Positions 1 to 9,180 of a stretch of 64,000 nucleotides of DNA are shown here, piece after piece. A program made the position numbers and the translations under genes. Numbering within the stretch: the stretch's first letter is position 1; every line of letters starts with the position of its first letter. The notes below the pieces were generated by a model that ran no database searches, was not told where the DNA came from, and saw only the letters and a list, made by a program, of their open reading frames with translations. Source of the stretch: Oceanospirillaceae bacterium (lineage in GTDB: Bacteria > Pseudomonadota > Gammaproteobacteria > Pseudomonadales > Balneatricaceae). The stretch lies in the NCBI GenBank assembly GCA_013215445.1, contig JABSRA010000010.1, forward strand, positions 23,154 through 87,153, written 5' to 3'.

Positions 1-676
1 CCATACTTCGTCTATTGGCTAGTGTTGTAAGTTGATCCGTATTCGACTCTTTTTTTAATTTTAATTGCGCTTCTTCCGTATAACTAAGTAGCGCAAACAC
101 CCCACTGATGACACTAAAAGCTGGCCATATTATTTGCGATGAAACAATGGTTCTGCTAAACAGCTCTGGCGCTAACTCTAGTAATAATGAACGAGAAATA
201 ACGATTATTGCCATGAAAAAACATGCGTAGGATAAAATAACATCTGAGGAGTTTCTATTTTTTTTGATATTCAAGAATAGATAACCAACAATCATGAATG
301 CTAGAGGTACAAAGAAAGCACTAACATGCAGGGCACTGGTGAATGCGCCTTGATAGGTAAAATAGCCAAGAAAGGAGCTATTGATGCAAAAGATTGCCAG
401 TAACGGCATGAGTGGTAAATCCAACTCGCACCGCTTAAAGCTAAAAACCACCATACCCCAAATAAATGCAGCAGAGAGGATTACCGAGACAATTTTTAGA
501 GGTACATCTATATCAAATACATAGATAAATCAGCTAACAAAATTTATAAAGAAAGCAATGACGAAATAGCGTATAGACTGCTGCATTCCTTCAAGATCGC
601 TAACTCTAGTACCCGCAAAAGCTAAAATTAAATTTATTAATGCCACTGTTAAAAAGTAAGCTTGTGCTGTCGTCAT
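1..676 (-). pseudogene. Membrane GGDEF diguanylate cyclase, 5' part, with in-frame stop
   Basis: Read on the minus strand from an ATG at 676, the frame gives 48 residues, a TGA at 532-530, and then stays open to the window edge. After the stop come several hydrophobic segments (a multi-TM sensor region) and, at the very edge, the DQLTTLANRRSM motif that opens GGDEF domains, so the catalytic part lies outside the window. Residues on both sides of the TGA read as one continuous membrane protein, so a TGG (Trp) to TGA change is the simplest explanation. Seen: the stop and the motif. Inferred: that it is inactivated; a sequencing error or a downstream restart cannot be excluded. Confidence 0.7.
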
Positions 677-1121
677 CCATTTCTCGCAAAAATTACCCTA
701 TTAAAAATCACTTATGGATGTATAAAACAGCCCTATAAGACCAGCGTTACGCAGATGGTAACTTATTGATCCCTATAATAACACACCGCATAACAACAGG
801 GTCAAGACTCACCCTGAAACGATCAAAATCACTGAGCATTTTTTAACAATAGCCACTATTTTCAGCGAAAACCTGCTGCGATCAGACATTAGTCATATAA
901 CCTCCTGCTCAGGACTACTCCCTGAATGAAATTAAAATACCGACAGGCCCCGCTTTGATGGTGATTCGATCAATTTTTTTAGAGCATCCGCTATGATCAA
1001 AAGATAAAGAGAAGTCATATATTAACTTCACTGGCTTCTAGCAGTTGTACAGAGCCTCATTTCCTCTTTTAATATTAATATTTAACCGCCAAACTGGATG
1101 AAAAATTAGATTAACAGGGAG
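677..1121. other. Intergenic, no gene seen
   Basis: This AT-rich stretch lies between the start of the interrupted GGDEF gene and the end of the solute-binding protein gene. No convincing ORF, RNA gene or clear terminator was recognised. Confidence 0.5.
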
Positions 1122-1901
1122 CTATTCATTTACTAGACTAGGTACCTGAGCTCCCATTTTTTCGGTATATTGACGCAACTCGCCAGAATCTCTGAGTTTT
1201 CTATAACCTCGATCAAACAATTTTAATAACTCAATGTTGCCAGGAATTCTTTTTGAGAACAACAAATGATAAGACTTGTGTCTGACCACTTTCGAAGAGT
1301 AGGTAATTTGTTGCTGTTGATCCGGTGAGAAATGATCGGAGAGTTGCTGAAAGCCGACATTAATATCAGCGGGAAATAAATCTATTCTGCCGTACAAGAG
1401 TTTTTGGAAATTAACGATTTCTGAACTTACTACTTGAGTATTAAAGATCTTTTTAGCGGCTGCTGCTGTAAATTCTTCACTATAGAAATACGATAAGGTA
1501 GTGCCTATCTCCAGATCTTTTAAATCATCATAGCGCTCCCATGTGAACTTATTTTTCTTCAAATAAAAGAACACTGTTGGCGAATTCAAGACCGAATCAC
1601 TGTAATAAAAACTCCTCGCCCGTTGCGCAGTATATGACCAACCTGCTGTTATATCCCAGCTACCTGAGGAGACTAATTTTTTCGATCTTGCCCAGGGAAA
1701 AAAGCCAAATTCGACCTGCACCCCCTCTAGGGCGAAGGCGGCTTTGATAATCTGCGGTAAATAACCATAACCGGCCACTTTGGAAGAAAAATAGGGTGGC
1801 CATTCACCGATGGCTATTGTTACTGTCTGAGCAACAGATAGGCTGGAAAAAAGAACTAAATGAAGGAGACATAACAACTTTAAAAATTGTTTTTTTAGCA
1901 T
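1122..1901 (-). CDS. Periplasmic solute-binding protein, SBP_bac_3-like
   Basis: A 259-residue secreted protein of the type II periplasmic-binding fold. A signal peptide covers about residues 1-24 (MLKKQ, hydrophobic stretch, then SVAQ). It is followed by TVTIAIGEWPPYFS, the usual first strand and ligand-loop region of orphan extracellular solute-binding proteins in marine gammaproteobacteria. The C-terminal half has the typical LLKLFDRGYRKLRDSGEL helix. The reading frame extends to a TTG at 1913, but ATG at 1901 gives a cleaner signal peptide. No ABC permease or ATPase is adjacent, so it may serve as a ligand sensor rather than a transporter part. Ligand unknown. A related gene is divergent at 2227. 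Confidence 0.8.
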   Translation of the reverse strand: MLKKQFLKLLCLLHLVLFSSLSVAQTVTIAIGEWPPYFSSKVAGYGYLPQIIKAAFALEGVQVEFGFFPWARSKKLVSSGSWDITAGWSYTAQRARSFYYSDSVLNSPTVFFYLKKNKFTWERYDDLKDLEIGTTLSYFYSEEFTAAAAKKIFNTQVVSSEIVNFQKLLYGRIDLFPADINVGFQQLSDHFSPDQQQQITYSSKVVRHKSYHLLFSKRIPGNIELLKLFDRGYRKLRDSGELRQYTEKMGAQVPSLVNE

Positions 1902-2226
1902 ATTAACAACCAATTTTAACCAGAGGCGACAGTTTGAATGAACTCTGCCGTGGCCAACGAGAATGCTGCCCCGAGCCCAAGAAAATCATTCTTACCCAAG
2001 TCTAATCTAGGTTAAGCGTAGCAGACAAGTTAGATCATTCCATAGAAATTAAGTTAATTCTACGTTCACAGGCTGATGATAAATTTATCTGATCATCCCA
2101 TTCTAAATATTTAGTAGGCATTGGGATGGCATCAACGCCATCGAGAGAATGGGCTATAGTAGTTATTGGTACTATGGTTATTCAACAAATACCAAATTTT
2201 GTAGCTAACATAGGTATGATCATAGA
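1902..2226. other. Divergent intergenic region
   Basis: About 325 bp between two divergent solute-binding protein genes. It should hold both promoters, but no strong -35/-10 pair or operator stood out. Confidence 0.4.
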
Positions 2227-2991
2227 ATGATGGATTTAAAGATCGTTTACATGGTTTTCATAGGACTCAACATTGTATCTCTCGGTGAGAATTTGTTGGC
2301 TCAGGTGGTGACTGACAATGCCGTTCAAATTCGGACTATTGCGGTTGCACCTTACGGGATAGAAAATAATTTAAAGCTTTCTGGGATATATTATGATTTA
2401 GCAAATTTACTGATTGCGGAGTCAGAGCTTAACTCTCAACACCTAATCTACCCATACGCTAGAATAATCCACGAATTAAAAAATGGCAAAACAGATTTGA
2501 CCATAATGTTTAAATACAAAGAGTTGAAGGATCATGTTATCTATATAGCACCATTGCCAACGTTGCATAATGTTGTCATTGGCCTGAAAGGGGTTCGTTT
2601 CAAATCTATTCGTGATCTTGAAGGAAAAACCATAGCTTACTTACGAGGGGCTAAATTTAGTGAAGATATAGATACCAATAATAAGATTAAGAAACACCGA
2701 ATTACTGATTTTAGACAAGGTATCAAAATGTTAGCGAGGGGCCGCGTTGATGCCATAATCGGACCCATGGCACCCATATTAAGTGCTGCTGATTCTATTG
2801 GTATGGCCAATATATTCGATGAACCACTTTATGTTTCTAAGCGGACCCCCTGGTTACAAATTTCGAAAAAGAGCAAACTGCGCCTGAATGTTAACAAAAT
2901 TAGAGCTATCTTCAATAATATATTAACCCGAGGTGGCCTAAGGAAATTGAAACATAAATATAGAGTCGGCGAATTAGTAGAAAGCCCTTAG
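2227..2991 (+). CDS. Periplasmic solute-binding protein (PBP2 fold)
   Basis: A 254-residue protein with an N-terminal hydrophobic signal segment ending near LLAQ (about residue 25). The body has type II periplasmic-binding-fold features: RTIAVAPYGI as the first strand, KSIRDLEGKTIAYLRG in the hinge region (the common 'sv.DL.gk.va...' motif), and GRVDAIIGP in the second lobe. It is divergent from a second protein of the same fold at 1122-1901. No transporter genes are linked. Two ATGs are adjacent at 2227 and 2230, with AGGT upstream. Ligand and role are unknown. Confidence 0.75.
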   Translation: MMDLKIVYMVFIGLNIVSLGENLLAQVVTDNAVQIRTIAVAPYGIENNLKLSGIYYDLANLLIAESELNSQHLIYPYARIIHELKNGKTDLTIMFKYKELKDHVIYIAPLPTLHNVVIGLKGVRFKSIRDLEGKTIAYLRGAKFSEDIDTNNKIKKHRITDFRQGIKMLARGRVDAIIGPMAPILSAADSIGMANIFDEPLYVSKRTPWLQISKKSKLRLNVNKIRAIFNNILTRGGLRKLKHKYRVGELVESP

Positions 2992-3130
2992 TACAATATC
3001 CACTTCATCTCTGCCATCTTCGCGCGTATCGGATTTAATTCAACGTAGGCCATACAAGTCGGCGGTGCTTGCTCATCTAGTATTTTAAAACGACCTTCCC
3101 ACTAATTTTAATGGATAAAATTGAACAGCT

Positions 3131-3461
3131 TTAGCTGGCCCGAAGGGTGAGCGCCATGGATGGTTGCGAATATAAATGACCTGTACAGTTGTCTTCAAAA
3201 TCGGCTAGCGAGTCGGCTTTCGATTTATTTGCATATAAAACAAGGTGATAGTGATTAGACATGATTGCATAGGAACAAACATCGATAGAAAAGACTGCTT
3301 CTATTTCTGCAAGCCTATCCAGCATCCATTGACGACGATGTTCAAAGTCTTGTTGAGTTGTTTTATCAAAGCCGCAGAGGAAGGCTTTCTAACCACTCTA
3401 GAGATACAGTGTAATAAGGAGTATCTTGACAGCAGATTTGCTGCGAACGGGCACGAGTCAT
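3131..3461 (-). pseudogene. REP-associated tyrosine transposase (RAYT) N-terminal relic
   Basis: From ATG 3461 (AGGAGG just upstream) the minus strand encodes MTRARSQQIC...DTPYY, a RAYT N-terminus, then shifts frame. The next part, AFLCGFDKTTQQDFEHRRQW, is in another frame and joins MLDRLAEIEAVFSIDVCSYAIMSNHYHLVLY, which carries the HYH motif of Y1 (HUH) transposases. The similarity stops after KSKADSLADF, so the C-terminal half with the catalytic tyrosine is missing. At least one frameshift plus truncation makes it non-functional. RAYT proteins handle REP hairpins, and short repeats lie just downstream of its start (3548-3606). Confidence 0.8.
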
Positions 3462-3547
3462 AAGCGCCTCCTGCTCAGAGTAAACTCTGAATTAATTAGA
3501 CATTTCGTGATAAACATTCTACACCCATCACGTTTATATTAAATTAA

Positions 3548-3606
3548 TCCATGACTGTCGATGCTATCCATGACTGTCCTATATTTTCGATGTCCTATAT
3601 TTTCGA
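3548..3606. repeat. Two short direct repeats beside the RAYT relic
   Basis: TCCATGACTGTC occurs at 3548-3559 and 3567-3578. A 16-bp unit, TGTCCTATATTTTCGA, is tandem at 3575-3590 and 3591-3606. These lie about 90-150 bp upstream of the RAYT relic start and may be decayed REP-like target sequence. That link is inference. Confidence 0.6.
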
Positions 3607-3658
3607 TATTTTCGCCCTAAATTCCCTGCCATTTTCCTTTCATATAGCGCGGTTGAGA

Positions 3659-5350
3659 TCAGACTTTAATTTTTTTGGCTATCTCCTGTAATTTCTCAGC
3701 CATTAGCGATACAGCTCCTATGGCTTCGACTGCTTCGTGAACCGACAACGTATTTTCTTCAGATAATGTATTTAACTTAGTGATATTTTGATTAATATCT
3801 TCGGAGACAGCACTCTGCTCTTTGGCGGCGTAAGCTATTTGCGTATTCATGTCGTTAATTTCGTTAACGTTTGCAGTAATGATTTCCAGAGATTTACCTG
3901 CATCAGTCGCGCGCTCGACACTGACTACCGCTTGCGAGCGACCGGTTTCCATAACCTCTACGGCGTTTTTTGCACCAGTTTGCAGTTTCTCTATCATCTC
4001 TTCAATCTCTGCGGTCGACTCTTGGGTGCGCTGCGCAAGTGTTCTGACCTCGTCAGCAACTACTGCAAAGCCCCTACCCTGCTCCCCGGCACGGGCGGCT
4101 TCAATCGCGGCGTTAAGCGCCAGCAGGTTGGTCTGTGCTGCAATGGCCTTGATAACCTCTACCACCCGCCCTATTGCTTCACTGTCGTCGCCTACTTGAT
4201 TGATGGCCACTGAGGCATTTTCAACCCCCTGCGCTAGCGCCTCTATCGACTCGATGGTGCTCTGTACCTTAGATTTACCACCCTCTGTCTCGGTGTTGGC
4301 TTTTTGCGCGGAATCTGAAGTCTGCTCTGCTGTCTGTGCCACTTCCAGAACACTGGCGGTCATCTGATTGACTGCTGCCGAGACATGCACCAACTGGCTT
4401 TTTTGTTCCGATATACCGGAGGAGGTTCTGTTAGTACTGGATAGTAATAGCTTTGAAGATGTGACTAGCTGACTGCTGGCTTCGCTCATCTCCTCAAATA
4501 TGTCATGTAAGTATAGCTGCATCTGTTGCAACCCCTTTTCCAACTCCCCCAACTCACCACTGTACTCTATTGTAATGGCCCTGCTTAAATCCCCAGTGGC
4601 GATTCTTCGTGTGGCTCCTATCGCTGCCGACAGGCTCTGAGAAATAGAGTTAATGATGAAATAAGATCCAATTAATGACAGTGCACCTACCACCACCGTT
4701 AATATCGACAGCGTAGTAAATGCCGCTTTCTCATGATTTTCTGCGGTGGTCGCAGCCCTCTGGGTGAAGTCTTCCAACTCCTTCAGCAGTTGCTCAAGTT
4801 CTTTATCGAGTTCTTCCTCTTCGACTTCTACTATTTCCGCCTTGACTATCGCCTCGTGAAGTTGACCCTCACGGATTAAATTAAACACTTCTTTGGCGTG
4901 TATGACGTAGGTTTTGTGCTGGCTTTCAACTAATTGCAGTAAAGACAATACATGGCGGTACTCATCGGTCTGCTCTTTGCTGTGTGCCAGATCCAGACCC
5001 TTTTGCGCAAAATGCTCTCCGAGCAATACCTTTTCATCTATATCACCAGTGAGCTCATTAAAGTGCTGCATCGCCTCTTCGAAGTGCTTTTGCGCCCCTT
5101 TTTCCCTACCTATTTGCTCACCGTAGCGCAGCGCCCGTTCAAAATTCACCGCCTGCTCCAGCTGATTAATAGTGATATTAGACACTATATTGGTCATGGG
5201 GATATGCTCTTCGGCTATCTCTACCAGCTCAATGCCTATGTTATTCATTTGCAGCAGTGAATAGCTCATAGATCCCACTAGCGCAAAAAACATCATTAAG
5301 ACCATCAGGCTCAACTTTAGTTTTATCGACATAAAGGTAAATATTTTCAT
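3659..5350 (-). CDS. Methyl-accepting chemotaxis protein
   Basis: A 563-residue transmembrane chemoreceptor. TM1 is at about residues 10-30, followed by a mostly helical periplasmic domain (31-207) of four-helix-bundle type, TM2 at about 210-234 and a HAMP segment at about 235-288. The cytoplasmic coiled coil contains the signalling hairpin around 397-445 ([20 protein letters not shown], then [17 protein letters not shown]), which binds CheA/CheW. It ends in IAKKIKV, without the CheR/CheB-tethering pentapeptide. The frame extends upstream to 5464, but ATG 5350 gives the normal TM1 start and has GGAG upstream. It stands alone; the ligand is unknown. Confidence 0.93.
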   Translation of the reverse strand: MKIFTFMSIKLKLSLMVLMMFFALVGSMSYSLLQMNNIGIELVEIAEEHIPMTNIVSNITINQLEQAVNFERALRYGEQIGREKGAQKHFEEAMQHFNELTGDIDEKVLLGEHFAQKGLDLAHSKEQTDEYRHVLSLLQLVESQHKTYVIHAKEVFNLIREGQLHEAIVKAEIVEVEEEELDKELEQLLKELEDFTQRAATTAENHEKAAFTTLSILTVVVGALSLIGSYFIINSISQSLSAAIGATRRIATGDLSRAITIEYSGELGELEKGLQQMQLYLHDIFEEMSEASSQLVTSSKLLLSSTNRTSSGISEQKSQLVHVSAAVNQMTASVLEVAQTAEQTSDSAQKANTETEGGKSKVQSTIESIEALAQGVENASVAINQVGDDSEAIGRVVEVIKAIAAQTNLLALNAAIEAARAGEQGRGFAVVADEVRTLAQRTQESTAEIEEMIEKLQTGAKNAVEVMETGRSQAVVSVERATDAGKSLEIITANVNEINDMNTQIAYAAKEQSAVSEDINQNITKLNTLSEENTLSVHEAVEAIGAVSLMAEKLQEIAKKIKV

Positions 5351-5705
5351 ATTCTGCAGCTCCATCGCTAGATTACACACTGTGCTTTTGTCATGACAAG
5401 TGAAACGCTCATTTTGAACACAGCACTTAAGATAAATTCGAGTATTGAGACAGCAATTCATCAATGCGGGAATAATTTAAAGCAAATTCAGAAATGATGC
5501 TTTATAGATATTAGGCAACATTAAGCTCAATCACAACCTTTTGCTCCAAACAGTTAACAAATCCAATTACTTATGTAGATAAATTAAAATATTCAAACAC
5601 AGTTTATCCTAATCCTAACTAGGAGATGCCAAGACGGAGGCATGTGTGGCTAATAGTAAAACTGAATACAAGTAGCTGAGGCTTCAACTTTCACTAGCAA
5701 AACTA
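5351..5705. other. Intergenic, no gene seen
   Basis: AT-rich sequence between the chemoreceptor start and a repeat copy at 5706. No ORF or RNA gene was recognised. Confidence 0.4.
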
Positions 5706-5818
5706 GGACAGGCATATATTATTATCTTTAAACCTAGACAATACTCCAATCAATAAACTTTAGAGATTATTTCTCTTTTGCTCTCTTGATCTATACATCT
5801 TAGATATTCTTCGGCAAA
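5706..5818. repeat. Dispersed ~110-bp repeat, copy 1
   Basis: It starts with GGACAGGCA and continues with AAACCTAGACAATACTCC and TGATTATTTCTC-like blocks. It matches 11798-11912 with scattered substitutions over about 110 bp. The same GGACAGGCA word opens other repeated blocks at 8536, 11921 and 26308. Read on the minus strand it encodes a short coding-like fragment (EEYLRYVDQESKRE), so it may be the tail of a decayed gene. It ends about 115 bp before the C-terminal RAYT relic. Confidence 0.75.
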
Positions 5819-5931
5819 TCAGCTTATTACAAACTATAAACTCTACACTTAGCAGCGTTATTGTTGATGTTTATGCCTTTATTATTACGTAGGAAATAAT
5901 TTAATGCTTATGCCAATACCCTTGATCCATT

Positions 5932-6165
5932 TTATTGCGAGTCTTTTAGCCTGTGCTCGCATCGCATCGCATCACACTTGCCCATTGCACGACTAAATTG
6001 GTGAGCCCCTTTAGGCTGCATTGCCTTGTGCCACTCTTCTTCATCAATGCCTAAACGTACCAGTATCGGCAGTAGACGGCTGCCTATAGCACCGCGCTTA
6101 TTGGCCCTTATCGCACGTCCACTCCAATCGACAAGCTCTAAATACTCTCGATAAAGATACGGGAT
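5932..6165 (-). pseudogene. RAYT transposase C-terminal relic
   Basis: The minus strand reads IPYLYREYLELVDWSGRAIR, then ANKRGAIGSRLLPILVRLGI and a segment ending KAMQPKGAHQFSRAMG, up to TAA at 5934-5932. This is the C-terminal segment typical of REP-associated tyrosine transposases. Nothing upstream continues the protein, and no start codon serves it. It is not the missing half of the relic at 3131-3461 in a simple sense, because on this strand the C-terminal piece lies upstream of the N-terminal one. Two decayed copies or a rearrangement are both possible. Confidence 0.8.
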
Positions 6166-6195
6166 CTATATTTTCAATATTTTTAATTATTACTT

Positions 6196-6223
6196 GTGAC
6201 CTGTGACCTGTGACCTGTGACCT
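6196..6223. repeat. Heptanucleotide tandem repeat, 4 copies
   Basis: GTGACCT is repeated four times without interruption (6196-6202, 6203-6209, 6210-6216, 6217-6223), followed by GTA. It lies between the RAYT relic and the end of the MarR gene, 22 bp from the MarR stop. It could be a slippage-prone simple repeat; no function can be assigned. Confidence 0.9.
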
Positions 6224-6244
6224 GTAGCACAACTTATGTCGCTA

Positions 6245-6811
6245 CTAAGTTGGTAACTGGTGCTCTATACAAATCAACTGCTCAGCAGAATGCTGCAGAG
6301 GGGTGTTTAGCAGCTCACAATAATACTCGCTGCCACCTTTGTGGGTGTTATAGCGGCAGCTGCTACAGACACCAAAAGTTTTCATGTTGTTAGACCCTAA
6401 CAGCGCCTCTAGCAATTCTTTTAGTGAGCTTTCAATTTGAATATTTTTTTGCTCCGTTAACCCCTTACAAGCGACATTAAACAGCGGCGAAGGGATGGCT
6501 TTTTGCAGCAATTGACGAGCGCTTTCAGTCACTTGCAGATGCGTTATACGACCGTCACTCAGGTCAGCTACCTTACACAGATATCCCTTATTTTCTAGTA
6601 CTTTAAGGGTTTGAGAAACGGATCCTTTAGTCTGTCCCAAATACTCGGTAAGGGCTTTAGCAGTATCAGAAAACTGATTGCAGATAGACAGGTAATGCAA
6701 CACTTCTAACTGTACTGGTTGCAAGCCAAACTCAGCGGTGCAGCGCCTGGAGTCTGCCCGCTGCAACTCCGCTATGCGCTCTATATAGTCATAAATTTTA
6801 GTTGAAGCCAC
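6245..6811 (-). CDS. MarR-family regulator with C-terminal Cys cluster
   Basis: A 188-residue protein. Residues 30-110 form a MarR winged helix-turn-helix (LQPVQLEVLHYLS; LGQTKGSVSQTLKVLENKGYL as recognition helix; DLSDGRITHLQVT as wing). The unusual part is a 45-residue tail with C149-x2-C152, C165 and C181, spaced like a metal or Fe-S site, suggesting redox or metal sensing (inference). It is divergent from a secreted-protein/redoxin operon at 7045-8482. A perfect palindrome (6961-6975) sits at the presumed start of that transcript, and a matching half-site (GTATCGACT) lies at 6906-6914, so it probably represses both directions. Confidence 0.85.
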   Translation of the reverse strand: MASTKIYDYIERIAELQRADSRRCTAEFGLQPVQLEVLHYLSICNQFSDTAKALTEYLGQTKGSVSQTLKVLENKGYLCKVADLSDGRITHLQVTESARQLLQKAIPSPLFNVACKGLTEQKNIQIESSLKELLEALLGSNNMKTFGVCSSCRYNTHKGGSEYYCELLNTPLQHSAEQLICIEHQLPT

Positions 6812-6924
6812 TCGCTAGTACCTCTGGACTATCTGTGTTTAAAAAGTATCCGGCTAATTGTTATCGTCCATAACTGTTGCAGATAAATATGCAACTCAAA
6901 ATATAGTATCGACTAAAAACTTGT

Positions 6925-6954
6925 TTGACAAGCGCCATCAGCATGTATTATATT
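6925..6954 (+). promoter_or_regulatory. Sigma70-type promoter of the 7045-8482 operon
   Basis: TTGACA at 6925-6930 matches the -35 consensus exactly. TATATT at 6949-6954 (18-bp spacing) is a good -10 element. The predicted start of transcription falls inside the palindrome at 6961-6975. Confidence 0.6.
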
Positions 6955-6960
6955 AATATG

Positions 6961-6975
6961 GTATCGAGTCGATAC
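6961..6975. promoter_or_regulatory. Palindromic operator, probably for the MarR regulator
   Basis: GTATCGA and TCGATAC form a perfect 7-1-7 inverted repeat, with weaker symmetry (ATAT outer arms) beyond it. It lies just after the -10 box, where repressor binding would block transcription. A partial copy (GTATCGACT) lies at 6906-6914, nearer the regulator gene. Palindrome seen; link to the MarR protein inferred from position. Confidence 0.65.
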
Positions 6976-7044
6976 TATATTAACAACCACTCAGTTTATG
7001 AGCCACACACTGGCTCATATTTAATCGTACTAAGGATAAAAACC

Positions 7045-7803
7045 ATGAAAAAACGCCTACTAGCCAGCTGCATACTCTCTAGCAGCATCGCACTTTCCTC
7101 TCAGGTTGCTGCACACACAGAACACAGCGGCGGAATTCAAGCCCCGAAGTTCGATGAGAGTTCGACTACTCACGCAGCCTTCGACATCATCCATGGAAAA
7201 ATTAGCACTAAAGGTAATGTTGCTACTTTCCATCTGGCCGTAGCTGGGATAGCTGGTAGCAATAAACCTTTAGCGATCGGCAAGCTGGCTGGTAGCTCAG
7301 TGTACTCTTATGTATGGCCAACCAGCTTAGACCCTTCTACTGTTGGTTTTGAAGAAAAAACCGGCATCTTAGCGCTAGCGGTTACCGCTCATCCGGATTT
7401 CGATGACACCCCGCTATACGATGAGAACAATGATGGTGAGCTAAGTAACGACGGCAACGAATGGCACAGCCATTGGATAGTGTTAGCGCCTAACGAACAA
7501 TGTGGTCCCGGAGCTTTAGCGGTTGTAGATATTCCTAAAGGAACACAACCAAAACTACCTAAAACCTGGCCCGGCCTACCTATTCTGTTGGACAGCCCCG
7601 GTTGGAATCCAACCTTTCACGGCAATCACCTGGAAGTAAAAGTACCCTTTGCAGATATTAGCAGCTTAGAAACGATCAGCTACGATGCGGTCACAGCAGT
7701 ACTTAGAGTCAATCAAAGTGTGCATGCTCCCCTGCTGTGTATAACAGACGTCCAGGATATCGCCTCTGGTGACTTATCACTGCCGGGAAAAGTTAACCAA
7801 TAA
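7045..7803 (+). CDS. Secreted protein of unknown function, redoxin-linked
   Basis: A 252-residue protein starting at ATG 7045, with AAGGAT nine bases upstream. The frame extends further upstream, but that part covers the promoter and operator. A signal peptide spans residues 1-23 (MKKRLLASC ... SQVAA). The mature part is rich in His near its start (HTEHSGG) and contains an Asp/Asn-rich stretch, FDDTPLYDENNDGELSNDGN (EF-hand-like in composition only), then WHSHWIVLAP, and two lone Cys. I do not recognise the family. It is followed after 115 bp by a thioredoxin-fold protein and is probably controlled by the Cys-rich MarR regulator, which points to a redox or metal stress role (inference). Confidence 0.75.
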   Translation: MKKRLLASCILSSSIALSSQVAAHTEHSGGIQAPKFDESSTTHAAFDIIHGKISTKGNVATFHLAVAGIAGSNKPLAIGKLAGSSVYSYVWPTSLDPSTVGFEEKTGILALAVTAHPDFDDTPLYDENNDGELSNDGNEWHSHWIVLAPNEQCGPGALAVVDIPKGTQPKLPKTWPGLPILLDSPGWNPTFHGNHLEVKVPFADISSLETISYDAVTAVLRVNQSVHAPLLCITDVQDIASGDLSLPGKVNQ

Positions 7804-7918
7804 TCACTGATCATCTCCAGAAAAAGTGAACTAATAGTTACTACCCATCGCCAGCCTCTGTCAGAAATGGCAGAGGAGGCACAAACACCATGGTTAAAGA
7901 ACTTTAAAAGGTACACAG

Positions 7919-8482
7919 ATGCATTTACTCAATCAACAGGCCCCAGAACTACAAGTCACTAGCTGGCTTAATAGCAAAACAGCTCTCAGTCTTGAATCAC
8001 TGCGTGGCAAGGTGGTGATACTGCACTGCTTTCAAATGCTCTGTCCTGGCTGCGTCCAGCACGGCTTACCACAGGCGGGCGCAATCCATGAACTCTTTGA
8101 CCCAGAAGAAGTGCAAGTCATAGGGCTACACAGCGTTTTTGAACACCACAGTGTGATGAATGAAGCCGCATTGCGCGCTTTTGTAGCGGAATACCGAATT
8201 AAGTTTCCAATCGCTATTGATAAAAGCGCTGAGCGTGGCGCTATTCCACTGACAATGCGCAACTACAAGTTACAGGGAACTCCCAGTGTGGTGGTCATTG
8301 ATCAAAGTGGCGTAGTCAGAATGATGCATTTTGGGCAGATATCCGACTTGCACTTGGGCAATATCATCGGCCGGATCATTGCTGAGCCGCGCAGCCAACA
8401 GGATGTTGCAGCAAACATCAGTCTTGACAACAGCGCAGCAGCTGACAGCGACAAATGTGACGACCAGGGCTGCAAAACATGA
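7919..8482 (+). CDS. Thioredoxin-like redoxin (AhpC/TSA/TlpA type) with Cys tail
   Basis: A 187-residue protein with a thioredoxin-like fold of the peroxiredoxin/TlpA kind. It has SLRGKVVILHCFQMLCPGCV, with the active-site C42-P-G-C45 pair, and the cis-Pro region LQGTPSVVVIDQSG near residue 120. No signal peptide is visible, so it is probably cytoplasmic. The last residues carry a second pair, C180-DDQG-C185, which could bind a metal or act as a resolving thiol. It lies 115 bp after the secreted protein gene and probably shares its promoter. The substrate is unknown. Immediately after it begin AT-rich repeats. Confidence 0.85.
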   Translation: MHLLNQQAPELQVTSWLNSKTALSLESLRGKVVILHCFQMLCPGCVQHGLPQAGAIHELFDPEEVQVIGLHSVFEHHSVMNEAALRAFVAEYRIKFPIAIDKSAERGAIPLTMRNYKLQGTPSVVVIDQSGVVRMMHFGQISDLHLGNIIGRIIAEPRSQQDVAANISLDNSAAADSDKCDDQGCKT

Positions 8483-8535
8483 AAAAATGAAATGGGACAG
8501 GAAAATGAAATTGAAACATGAAATAGCATGAAATA

Positions 8536-9180
8536 GGACAGGCACTTTTTAACACCACTTAACCCTAACTATTTAGTTATTTTCACTACAACAAGATACT
8601 CAGCGGATAAATACATCAAACCCATTCAGCAAGCCACCAAGCCTCTTGTATTGCCGCCGGAGCTATTTGCTAATATAGGTGACACGAAGCGACACAATGT
8701 CGCGCAGAGCGAAACTGGACCTGCGACTATATTGATAACAGGAGGTAGAGTAACGCTGGAAAAGTTACCGAGACGGCCCATCTGGGCGGCCACCACTTTA
8801 GTGAATAGCGGAGAGAGCCTTCAGCGTTAAAAAAGCTAGCCAATAGTAGGACAAAATCATCTTGGGTTCGGTTTCTTTTTCCCTGTAGATTCAATTCATC
8901 AATGCAACACTTTATGATATTAAAAATACTTAAATAGCAATTTTGGGTAATAAAATTTGGCTAGGATAGGGTATCGATGTGGCAGTGACCACAGGGATTA
9001 TTGAGCTGCGCTCAACCCCTTCGGGGCTATCGTCACAGGCTCCGATGTGCGTCGCTCGGCTCGGCTCATTGCTGCGGGGGATCTCAACCCTCCAAGCTTA
9101 TGACATGCAATCTGGATTATATGGGGCTGATAGTTATAAGGTATTAATATATGAAGTGGTGCGCCTGAAGGGACTTGAAA
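8536..9180. repeat. tRNA-Arg-flank repeat, copy A (candidate att border)
   Basis: This block parallels 26308-26920. It begins with GGACAGGCAC and runs through a shared segment (to about 8680). A roughly 140-bp stretch absent from the right copy follows (about 8685-8810). The shared AGCCTTCAGCG block comes next, then a part (8971-9156) nearly identical to the sequence downstream of the tRNA-Arg gene. It ends at 9157-9179 with a 23-bp stretch matching the tRNA 3' end (TGGTGCGCCTG, AGGGA, TTGAA) with a few mismatches. A hairpin CCCCttcGGGG lies near 9020. The layout fits a duplicated integration site; no integrase is present. Confidence 0.75.

Noticed and set aside
3245..3463. 72-codon plus-strand ORF
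   Set aside because: Antisense to the RAYT relic, which explains the sequence better.
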